This document shows, one piece after another, positions 56,050 through 64,000 of a stretch of 64,000 nt of DNA. The stretch lies in the NCBI RefSeq assembly GCF_904848185.1, contig NC_051048.1, forward strand, positions 9,047,426 to 9,111,425, given 5' to 3'. The notes below the pieces were generated by a model that made no database searches, had not been told where the DNA came from, and saw only the letters and a program-made list of their open reading frames with translations. The position numbers and the translations under genes were made by a program. Position 1 is the first letter of the stretch, and each line of letters opens with the position of its first letter. This stretch comes from Acanthopagrus latus (taxonomy: Eukaryota > Chordata > Actinopteri > Spariformes > Sparidae).

Positions 56050-57639
56050 GTCATGGCTATTTGCAGGGGGGAAGCGAGGACGTGGAAGTGGATATGACGT
56101 CAGCGTTCCTTTCAATGAAAGCTGCTCATTGGCAAATGAGGTAACAGGAGTTCAACTTCCTGAGCATAAAATTACCCAGATCTTCTCCTTACTTGAATGG
56201 CTATAAAATGAGTTAATGGTGTGACTCTTCCACTCTTTTCAAATGCAGTCAGACCAAATGGATCCAGTACTGGTTGTGAAAAGAGTCATTTTGTCCGGGT
56301 TGCGAGGCTTAAAAATACCTACCCACTGTTTTACTGCCGTTTCTTTCACAGTGTAAGTTTAAACTTAGAAAGTTATCTACAAGGGGCCAAGAGCGTGTGA
56401 ACATTTTTTGCAGCTCCTCCTGAAAGTTTCAGCGCAGATCTGTGCTTGCTGTCAGTGTGAGGAGGTCAAGCCTCGAGGCTGAGCGAAACAGCTGAGGGCC
56501 TCATGAAACATGGACGACACCTCCCCCGCGCCTCGCCATTTCTCTTTGGCCATCTTGCTTGCGCCCCTTTTTTCTGCCCAGTACTCCTGTTCTCTGACCT
56601 CCGTCTCAGCTCACAAAACCTGTTTTAAACCCCCACTTCCTTGAGCTAGTGCGACACCGGAAAGATGACTTTGCTCTCCGTTTGTTAATTCCTGTGCAAC
56701 CGATACGATCTCCCCTCGGCGTGAGATTGAAATTGAAACCCCCCCCCGAAAAATTATTTATGTTGCTGAGTCTGCCAAATCATCCTCACAAAAATAATAC
56801 GTTACTTGAGCATCAGTACAGTTAATCTATGGAATGTGTGGCTGCCATATTGATCAGGACTACAGCAACCACTCATAAACATTACTTGAATGAGCCGGTG
56901 TATCAACACATGATCAGCCCGCTGCACCTGCTCATGACCGGTGATCTTTCTACTCAGAAAAGAAAAGAGCAATGTCCTGAATCGGATGACGGAAATGCTC
57001 CTGTAAGGTCAGTGTTGTGTGTGCAGGAGTTTTTTTTCTTTTCAACATTTCTCGCTTTCCACTTGACAGAACATCCGTTGATGACGTTCTGTTCTCTGTC
57101 TGTCCTCGACCTTGTGTATTGTTACCCTGAACAAACAGAATATTACAGAGATGCCCACAACTACAAACATGCTTCAGCCCCTTACCCTGTCGTGTTTACG
57201 CCTGCCAGTGTCATATCAGCGACCACTGTCCTCCCCTCGTGCTTCAAAGCATTCAGGCATCTGTTTTTTAGCAAAACTTTGTGCCAATGAAGTGTTGTGT
57301 TTGTGCGTTTTGGATCATTTGGATGGAGTGATCTCACTCCAAGCAATGCTTCCCCCCTATTCTGTCGAACCTGTAAAAGTTCGAGAGGAGAGGGGATGAA
57401 GGGAAGCGTGAGGAATCAAAAGGACTGAGAGATAAGGCCCGAAAAAATAATGAGGGGAGGTTATGTGCATTGTTAGCTATAATCAAAGAGGCCAATGGAT
57501 GCTAAGGGAACGTGGGATTACAAACCGGAGCAGAGTGTGCTGCTCTCCAGCTCTGTCCATTCCAAAAACCTTTTTTTTTCATTTTCCTCCCTTGAAATAA
57601 AAGCTTCAAAATCATGTTGATGGTACAGTTTCTTGCAAC
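56050..57639. other. Gene-free interval with a chance-length ORF
   Basis: A 153-codon plus frame (56829-57290) is the longest not driven by a repeat. It shows no domain, signal peptide, conserved motif or good Kozak context that I recognise. At roughly 1 stop per 21 codons, a few frames this long are expected by chance in six frames of 64 kb. C8-type runs near 56740 and 56000. Otherwise unique. Confidence 0.3.
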
Positions 57640-57890
57640 AGGGTGAATGGTGTCTCTGTCTTAGCCTCTCTGCCCTTCTATCGCTTGTTTCTGCACTCTG
57701 CACTGCACTGTAACTTCGGTGAGAGGGTAGGATCACAATGCAGCGCACATGTTCATTTTAACACACAAGCTTTCAACACACAGACCTGGGATTTGGAATT
57801 ACAACAGTGGTGTTACGCTCAGAAACTGTAGGGGGCGCCAAATCGCACAAAATCTCTAATTTTTTACATAATGCTGCTTTATGTTATGCT
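57640..57890 (-). mobile_element. MITE-like repeat with GGCGCCCCCTACAG phrase
   Basis: On minus: AGCATTATGTAAAAAATTAG, then GCGATTTGGCGCCCCCTACA, GTTTCTGAGCGTAACACCAC and AATTCCAAATCCCAGGTCTG, a string I recall from an abundant fish non-autonomous repeat. The partner end near 57.64 kb is not clear. The GGGGGCGC part also weakly matches the CTCF core (12 of 14). Confidence 0.5.
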
Positions 57891-57997
57891 TTTTTTTTCA
57901 CCATGCCAAAACAGAACAAAACAGAAAGAGAGAGAGAGAAAACTACACATTGTATTATGTCGCAACTTTTTGTTTCTTTAGGCTCAATTATTTTTCT
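57891..57997. other. Short spacer between repeats
   Basis: AT-rich sequence with (AG)n-like AGAGAGAGAGAG at 57929-57939. Nothing else. Confidence 0.4.
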
Positions 57998-58145
57998 TTA
58001 TGTTGTGGTTAGGTTTAGGAAAAGATCAACTTTTGGCTTAAAATACTTTACCTTTCACAGTTTTGGTTGCCGCAAACATGGCTGGGGGTCTCCTTAAAGA
58101 TATCCGATGGTTAAACACTTACAAATGTTGAAACACAGTCTAGAA
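57998..58145 (-). mobile_element. Repeat family C copy, minus strand
   Basis: GTTAGGTTTAGGAAAAGATCA, TGGGGGTCTCCTTAAAGATA and TGTTGAAACACAGTCTAGAA are the inverse complements of phrases in the 40.2 and 48.4 kb copies. Directly adjoins a minus-strand SINE. Confidence 0.65.
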
Positions 58146-58273
58146 ATGTGGTCAACGTGCCGACCAGCACATCTGGAGCTGTTTGGGGTTCAATATCTTG
58201 CCCAACGACAGTTCGGCACGCAGACCAGGGGAATCGAACCAGCAGCCTTCTGATAAGAAGACGCTGGCTGCCC
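58146..58273 (-). mobile_element. tRNA-derived SINE fragment, minus strand
   Basis: GGAATCGAACC at plus 58230-58240 is a perfect pol III B box (GGTTCGATTCC) on minus. It is followed on minus by GTGCCGAACTGTCG then TTGGGCAAGATATTGAACCC and CCAGATGTGCTGGTCGGCAC, paralleling the 16.06-16.23 kb copy. The A-box side is missing exactly where the next MITE begins. Confidence 0.75.
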
Positions 58274-58623
58274 TTCAAGGAACAGATGTAATGACCTAAA
58301 CATGAACTGTCTCCTCCTCGGTTGAGTTTTAACGTTAGCTAGCTCAGTTATCCAGCTCCCATCCACGAGTAGAGGCACCCTTCCTTCTGTGCAGTGGTAC
58401 AGCTGGCGGGTGATAATAGATCCTACTCGAAACTGCTCGCAAGGCCTGTGGATTACCTTGAGTAACCGGGTCATGTTTTCTGCAGAGAGACATTGCTCGA
58501 AATAAATAAATAAAATAAAAATGTTCTTGCTTCCAGCCATCCTGTTCTGTTGTATTTGAGAAAAGGCACCTCTCCCTAAGAAAAAAAAAAACCCACTTAT
58601 TTTGAGATGAACTGTTCCTTTAA
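58274..58623. mobile_element. Short MITE with AGGAACAG/CTGTTCCT ends, TTAA-type target
   Basis: The left end TTCAAGGAACAG (58274-58285) and right end CTGTTCCTTTAA (58612-58623) are inverted with 11 of 12 matches. If the element starts at AGGAACAG, the flanks are TTCA and TTAA, suggesting an original TTAA duplication as made by piggyBac-type elements. The interior is non-coding with AAATAAATAAATAAAATAAA at 58500-58519. The 164-codon minus frame spanning the SINE and this element is an artefact. Confidence 0.6.
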
Positions 58624-59060
58624 AATGTGGCAGCTGGGTGAGACGTGCAACCTTAAATGGTGGATCTGCTGGCGGTCTAAACAAAGTAATAAATCATTTA
58701 TTATGAAAACCACCAGTTCTGAGATAGAGCGCAGCAGTTTTGGATCCTGGCAGGAAGTCAGTGTCTTTATCAGGGATCAGTCAGACGCTGCTTGAAAAGA
58801 AAGGTGCTTGAACCTCGAGCCCCGTGATATAATCTGATGAAGATTCGATCCTGAAAGTGTTCCAGTGTCCTGAGCCTTTGTAGCTGACAGTATCCAAAGT
58901 GGCATTAGAGACACTGATATCTCTTTTTTTTTCCCCAATCCGTTTGATCTATTTAAAAACCAATTAAATCTAAATAGCGATGGCAATAGGAAAAATAAAA
59001 ACATTATTCCTCACAGACCGAACCCTGAGTGCCCTCCTATTAGAAATAAAACTGTTTCAT
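58624..59060. other. Gene-free unique interval
   Basis: Unique sequence with a T-run near 58924-58932. No gene or repeat recognised. Confidence 0.3.
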
Positions 59061-60119
59061 CTGCGGCGCCTTAATTGGGACGCAGGCTTGCGTTTGAGAA
59101 TATTAATAGCTTTTATTTCGTTCCTGTAAATCTTCTTAAAATATATCAACTCCTTCCAATTAAGTTATCAAAGTCAAATGGAAAGACCTGCTCATTTAAA
59201 ATAGAAAAGTTTGTTGGGGGGGGTGCAGAAACAATATCAGCCTTAAACGATGAGCGCGCTCGTATATTGATCGTTCGGTTAATAACATTCACATTGATGA
59301 AATCCCCGGTCCAAGACAAAGCTGTTTGAAAATGAACATTAGCGTGTCTCAAACGCCGCACGCCGGTGTAACCTTTTCAGACTGGCTTACAGCGATTTAG
59401 AACTCAATTAGCGGCAAGCATGTGTTACTTTATTACGGAAATTACAGCTTCGTTATCATTCAGAATGCTTTTTACTTCCTCGCCGTCTACCTGGGTGTTC
59501 AGGAGTTATTTCGATACCATAACCGACATAACGACGTGAATCAACAAGCACAACAAAACGGGCCCGCTTGACGGAAGCAGGTGTTGTGGGCCGACCTGCT
59601 AAACGCACTCCGGTGGGTCCCAGGTACCCTGGAGGAGCAGATTAAAGCCCCTTCTCAATGCACAAAACAGTGCCGGGGGTGCTAATGTCCTCCCTCGGCA
59701 GCCCACCACTTCATTAGCACGACGGGTCCTGTGCGGTGTGTGCAGCCTCATTTGCATGTATTTAGATTGCCACACATACAGTGCAGCTCTCCTCTGAATT
59801 GGCAGGCCGTTTAGGAGGAAGTCCCAGCTCTGCTCGTGTAGTTGGAGGAGACCTAAAGCACAGCATTTATAGCTGTGGACTGTAACGCTGTGCAGCAGCC
59901 TGTAGGTCGTCCTCTCAGGTCGGCATTTATATAATACAGACGGGAGAGGAGAAGGAGGCTCTTTGGTGCTGAATGCAAATGATCTGCTGAGCAAAGCTTG
60001 ATGGGGAAGTGCACAAATAAATGTATAAATGCGCTAACTTTTATATGTTAATGTCAAACCGAGGTGAAATGTTTGGGAACGCATTTGTTTCATGTTGTCT
60101 GGGTTGGATATTTAGGGAC
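59061..60119. other. Strong CNE-like block with paired POU octamers
   Basis: Unique sequence with GGCGCCTTAATTGGGACGC, AATATTAATAGCTTTTATTT, TCCTTCCAATTAAGTTATC and GAACTCAATTAGCGGC phrases. It has octamers ATTTGCAT (59750-59757) and ATGCAAAT (59973-59980). The 131-codon minus frame (59599-59994) has no domain. A G10 run is at about 59216-59223. Candidate enhancer cluster by texture. Confidence 0.45.
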
Positions 60120-61240
60120 AGGGGTTGACAATCACTTAAAAACAATATGTTTATGTAAGTTTGCTAGTAGTATACTTATTTTAAACTAAAAATAAGAGAT
60201 GCCTCAGTTGCCTTTTTTTGTACTTATCAGAGATGTCGGACTCTCCAGTACTAGTGCAAGCCACGTGCCCCTGTAAAATACTCTACCAAATGTAAACTTG
60301 GTGTACAAGTACTCAAACTGACTACTTTTACACCTTGGCATACTAGAAGTTCACTTTCATATCCGAACTACTCTAACATAACCAGCAAAGTAACAGTAAC
60401 AAAGATTACACACACGTTTACTTGTGGTATACTTACATAATAAAAAGTGAGCTATATAACCAGTACTTAGGTTCACTTATAGTTTATTTCCCAATATAGT
60501 TACAGTACAAAATAAAACTCAAGAGTACTCAAAGTTTACTAATCTTACGCTAAAAGTATACTAACAAGTATACTTTCATAGTCTTTAAAGTGGATACATT
60601 TGGTCCCAATAAGTATTGAAGTATTCACTTCCAATAATACTACCAATGCACTGAAATTGGTGAACTTAAAAATAAAGTGGACTTGGGATATACACACAAG
60701 TGAACTTGTAGTACGTGTTCTTCTTATTGTTTTTTTTTAATAATGATGTTATTCTAATACCTGTTCAATCTGTCAGCAATATTCACTATAAGTATTTCAC
60801 CCAGGATGGTTGAAGTACAAGGTAAAACTTAGTACACACTTAAACTAGTGCACTCAAAGTTTTCTAACCTTACACTTTAAGTATAATAAAAAGTATACTT
60901 TTATAAACTTAAAGTGGACACATTTTGTCCCAGTAAGTATACACTTCCAAGTATACTTCTCTTACAATGATGATGGTGTACCATTTTATTGTATTGAAGT
61001 TTACTACACTTTTAAGCAAACAGTTGAGTATTATGGTAAACTTTCAACTAAAAAGTGGGCTAGATGTCTAGAACCAGTACCTATAAATTAACTTATAGTG
61101 TAATTCACAGTATAGCTGCTGGACAAAATTAAAACATAAATTAGTTGCGTACTCAACGGTGACCAATCATGCACTTCAAACTTCAACTTAAGTATACTTT
61201 TGTTAGCGCAAAGTGAGAACATTTTGTTTGTATTGACTAC
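60120..61240. repeat. Decayed tandem array built on AAGTATACTT palindromes, period about 300-325 bp
   Basis: The palindrome AAGTATACTT occurs at 60566, 60891, 60949 and 61190. Units align as AAAGTGG(A/G)xACATTT.GT (about 60587, 60911 and 61210), CAAAGTTT(A/T)CTAA.CTTAC (60531 and 60855) and ACAAAATAAAAC / ACAAGGTAAAAC / ACAAAATTAAAAC (60509, 60818, 61121). Spacings are about 325 and 299. Related phrases at 16.24-16.70 kb suggest a dispersed family. Confidence 0.75.
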
Positions 61241-61725
61241 AATATGTTTTGGCTACTTTAAGCTCATTGTTTTGGTTTTACAGCTGGCAAAAATTTGCAT
61301 CAGCTGAACGGTACCAGCTCAGCACTGACCAGGTGACAGACAGCTGGCATCTAGCTGGTGAACATCACGTAGCAATTACCTGCCAAAGACCGAGACCTTT
61401 TTTTTTTTTTTTTTTTTTTTTAGGAGACTTTTGTTTTACAAGCTAGAATTTTGATAAATATCTAAAAAAGAAAAAAGAAAAAAAAAAAGTTCATCAATAG
61501 CCAGAAGCTTGACTCAAAATTCATTTCTAACGCTGCTTAGTCCCTGCTGGCTGTGTAAATAGACTCTGCTTCAAACAAATTTCATAATTCAACATTGGGC
61601 AGAGAAGTTAATTAAAACTAAATGTTTCATTTAAAATTTCTTAATTAGTATTTCATACTATGAAAACTATTTATTTTATAATTCCTGTATGTAAATCCAA
61701 AAGAACAGTTTATTATAGTCTAGGT
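61241..61725. other. Gene-free AT-rich interval
   Basis: A T23 run at about 61399-61421 and A-rich sequence at 61465-61489. 61500-61720 is unique AT-rich sequence. No gene. Confidence 0.4.
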
Positions 61726-61733
61726 ATAATTAA

Positions 61734-62505
61734 TAGGGGTGTAAAGATTCACCAATATGAATCAGTAACCATTTTTAACATTAAAGATGCGACTACATCA
61801 ATACGTGGACCCCTGTATCAAATTAAATTTACCATTAACCACGCGATAGCCCAATTCTAAAGTTATCTATCAGTTGACAGAAGCTTTGTGGCTAATTCTG
61901 CAGAGTGTCTCTCAACTCTTGTAAAAGGTTAAAGGTCAATGCGAGATTCTCGCAAGAGTAGCGTTAATGTATCCGAGGGAAAAACCACAACAACAACAAA
62001 AACAACAACCACAACAACTTGTCCGACAACTCTGACACAGTTTACAATGCACCAGCTAATCTGAAATCAAAAGTCAAAAGTCTGGCCATATGTAAGTTCT
62101 GTAGAACAGCTATTAAGTACAGCGGTAGCACGACAAATCTGAAAATTCACCTGGTGAGATGGCATGGAGAATACTACGCAGGTAATTAGGAGTCTGTGGA
62201 TGCTAATGTTAGTATCATTACAGTTAGCACAAGCAAGAACACACAACAAGACAACAACATGGCTATTAAAGACTTTTTCCATCCACAACTTAGCCACAAC
62301 TTGGCAAGGTCCAATGTAATCACAGCAGATATATCCCATTTTATTGCGAAGAACTTAAAACCTTGGTTGAGAGTGATGGCTTTCAAGAAATGGTGAGGTA
62401 AGTGAATCGTTCCGTATTTAAAATGTATCGTCCCTGAATCGTATCGTAGCCCACGTATTTAGATGCGTATTGAATCATCTTACGAGGGAGAGATGCACAA
62501 CCCTA
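61734..62505 (+). mobile_element. hAT transposon, 772 bp, non-autonomous, with 8-bp TSD
   Basis: The left end is TAGGGGTGTAAAGATTCACC and the right end, complemented, is TAGGGTTGTGCATCTCTCCC (8 of the first 9 match). The 8-mer ATAATTAA flanks both sides perfectly (61726-61733 and 62506-62513), as expected for hAT insertion. The interior retains a BED-type zinc finger and the start of a hAT transposase domain but is far too short for a full transposase (normally 500-700 residues). Probably a broken, internally deleted copy mobilised in trans. Confidence 0.9.
62076..62396 (+). pseudogene. BED zinc finger plus hAT transposase N-terminal remnant
   Basis: One frame (62076-62190) reads a BED-type zinc finger: Cys-x2-Cys (62091-62102), a TTNL segment, then His-x4-His (last His 62163-62165), followed by a TAG at about 62187. 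A second open segment (62196-62396) reads IKDFFHP, then ITADISHFIAKNLKPWLRV and MAFKKW, which fits the hAT transposase segment before the catalytic core, where a Phe-Ile..Asp-Leu-x-Pro pattern is usual. The frame then stops. The catalytic domain and C-terminal dimerisation domain are absent, and a stop separates the two parts, so no transposase can be made. Fits ZBED/hAT family elements of fish. Confidence 0.8.
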
Positions 62506-62513
62506 ATAATTAA

Positions 62514-64000
62514 GCTTGTAACACTGTTTTTTTTTTTTTTTGTTTATCTCATTTGTGTTCCCCTTCTTTTCTCCTCCGCGGCGAAATGAAAAGCCGTATC
62601 AGGTTATCCCGACTAAGCACAGATGCAGGTGAGGGAAGGGGTTAGCCATCCAGATAGCACACCTAATTAAAACTCATTCACTTGTTCTATCATCTGCATC
62701 ACAGATGACAAGTGATCAGAGGATCTCGCTCGCAATTATCATACGGCTTTGAGTTGTTTTCCTGCTCTGCCGTCTCATCTCGCCTCGTACCCCCGCGTCG
62801 CCATTTGGGTTCTGCTCTTAATTGGCCTTTCATGGTTTCTGACATGTCTCTCCGGAGTTTGTTTTTTTTTTTTCCCCGCTCGTTTCCACTTCGACCCGGA
62901 GAAGTTCACATTGTTGATCTTCTGTAAACCTGTCAGGTTTTTTTTTTTTTTCCAACTCTAGCTCCGTCTCCGTGTCTGTCTTTTTCACCTTTATTCCACT
63001 CAACTTCTCAGCCTCCATCCCCCCGGTTGGATATTTGTCTCTTCCCATCTTTGTTATTCTGCCTCCGCCATTTCAATTTTCACCCAACCTCATCCGTCTG
63101 TTTCCCTCACTTTTTTTTCCGGATAGCGCTGGAAGGCTTTACCAAAACAGCAATCTGTCAGGGCCATAGGTTACATTTTGCCATCTGCTGTAAGATTAAA
63201 TTAGGGGAGGTTGTGTATCTCTCATTGTTTGGGCTGCCTCTGCCCTCTGCGATATTTCCTTTTGCATCAGGCCTGACACGCCGAGAGAGAGAAAGAGATG
63301 GAGGGAGATGACCTGGATGGCAACCAAAGTTGAGATGAGCTTTTGTGCTCTGTGTGGGTCTGGTAGTGAGATTAGTTGGCATCTCGATGTGCCATTTTTT
63401 TTTTGTTTTGGTGCACCGCATCAGCGGTGCACTGGCGCAAATACAAACACACACCTCGGCATTGCCCTATTCCTACCTCATTTTGTTCCCAATATGAGTC
63501 CTTGGACAGTTCGTACAGTAGTTGCGTTGAGTGCCAGAGGAGTGTGAGGTATGTTATTGGGTGTCCTCAGATGGTGGATTTGGCACAGTAAAGGTTTCAG
63601 GGAGAATCTGCAGTCTGAAGCTCTATATATACCTCTCCAACACCCCCCCCCCCCCCTTCAGACAGACAGACAGACACAGAGAGAGGGAGAGGGAGATACT
63701 TGAATGCCCCAGGGCTATGTCTGAGAGCAGGGCAGACCCGGTGCTCACGCAGACATACTTATTCCATACGAGCCCTCCTGACATGAGCAGCTTATGCAAT
63801 GTGACACAAAAAAAAAACACATCGCGGATGACGAGAATTCGCTAACAAGTGCCAGAAATCCCCCCACCCCAAAAAAAACATCAGAGTCTTTTTTTTTTCT
63901 CAAACGGCGAACTGCAAATGATGGTAAAAGACACTTGAACACCGTGACTTTGACCTCTGATTCTGCATCGCGTGACACAAAACACATTCAGTTAGCGAAT
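62514..64000. other. Gene-free, partly CNE-like, to window end
   Basis: 62560-62830 looks constrained (CACACCTAATTAAAACTC, ATCATCTGCATCACAGATGA, CGCAATTATCATACGGC), as does 63140-63270 (AGATTAAATTAGGGGAGG). Pyrimidine-rich low-complexity sequence and T-runs lie at 62858-62873, 62938-62953 and 63397-63406. C13 at about 63644-63657, then (CAGA)4, lie near 63660-63676. Frames over 63.0-64.0 kb are short, overlapping and domain-free. Confidence 0.3.

Noticed and set aside
56829..57290. 153-codon plus-strand frame
   Set aside because: Length is within chance expectation for six frames of 64 kb, with no recognisable domain or conserved motif.
58230..58240. Perfect pol III B box suggesting a tRNA gene
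   Set aside because: No cloverleaf and no anticodon arm can be formed. Surrounding text matches a SINE body shared with 16.1 kb.
58190..58684. 164-codon minus-strand frame
   Set aside because: Spans a SINE fragment and a MITE, so it is an artefact of repeat sequence.

Overview
This window reads as non-coding DNA from a bony fish (teleost, probably percomorph) nuclear genome. The clues are abundant (CA)n/(GT)n microsatellites, a long (AT)n tract, tRNA-derived SINEs whose heads and tails resemble common fish SINEs, many short hAT-type and other MITEs, and long stretches of unique moderately AT-rich sequence rich in homeodomain, POU and forkhead-type motifs. That last texture is typical of conserved non-coding elements in a gene desert or a very long intron. 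I found no protein-coding gene, rRNA or functional tRNA that I can support. The longest open frames either run through microsatellites or are of lengths expected by chance in 64 kb. The only recognisable protein-coding homology is a decayed BED zinc finger plus hAT transposase start inside a 772-bp hAT element near 62 kb.

Layout: 0-9 kb holds unique sequence, a decayed tandem array (0.48-1.78 kb), a forkhead-motif tandem duplication (3.54 kb), a (GT)20 tract, a minus-strand tRNA-SINE (6.34-6.68 kb) and a patchwork of old transposon sequence (6.8-8.3 kb). 9-16 kb is mostly CNE-like with a CTCF-type motif at 13.24 kb. 16-19 kb holds a SINE, decayed repeat DNA and a palindrome next to (AT)41. 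19.8-21.7 kb contains (CA)37, a CpG-richer block and CNE-like sequence. 22-28.8 kb holds an imperfect tandem duplication (25.0-25.9 kb), a near-perfect 20-bp hairpin (27.54 kb), a full-match CTCF motif on the opposite strand (28.28 kb) and a MITE. 29-34 kb is the first of the strongest CNE-like blocks, with one MITE at 31.7-32.1 kb.

34.5-48.6 kb alternates repeats (a fish interspersed family, a 27-bp minisatellite, a hairpin MITE with target-site duplication, a decayed tandem array at 44.7-45.5 kb) with CNE-like blocks (36.7-37.6, 41.8-42.5, 46.8-48.3 kb). 48.5-54.5 kb mixes CNE-like sequence with old repeats and a LINE/SINE 3' tail. 57.6-58.6 kb is a nest of MITE, repeat, SINE and MITE. 59-60 kb is CNE-like, 60.1-61.2 kb is a decayed array built around the palindrome AAGTATACTT, 61.73-62.51 kb is the hAT element with a perfect 8-bp target-site duplication, and the rest is unique.

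No genes act together here. Any function would most likely be cis-regulation of a neighbouring gene outside the window, which the sequence does not identify. CNE-like calls rest on texture and motif content only, with no alignment. Repeat-family names rest on recall plus similarity between copies inside this window.
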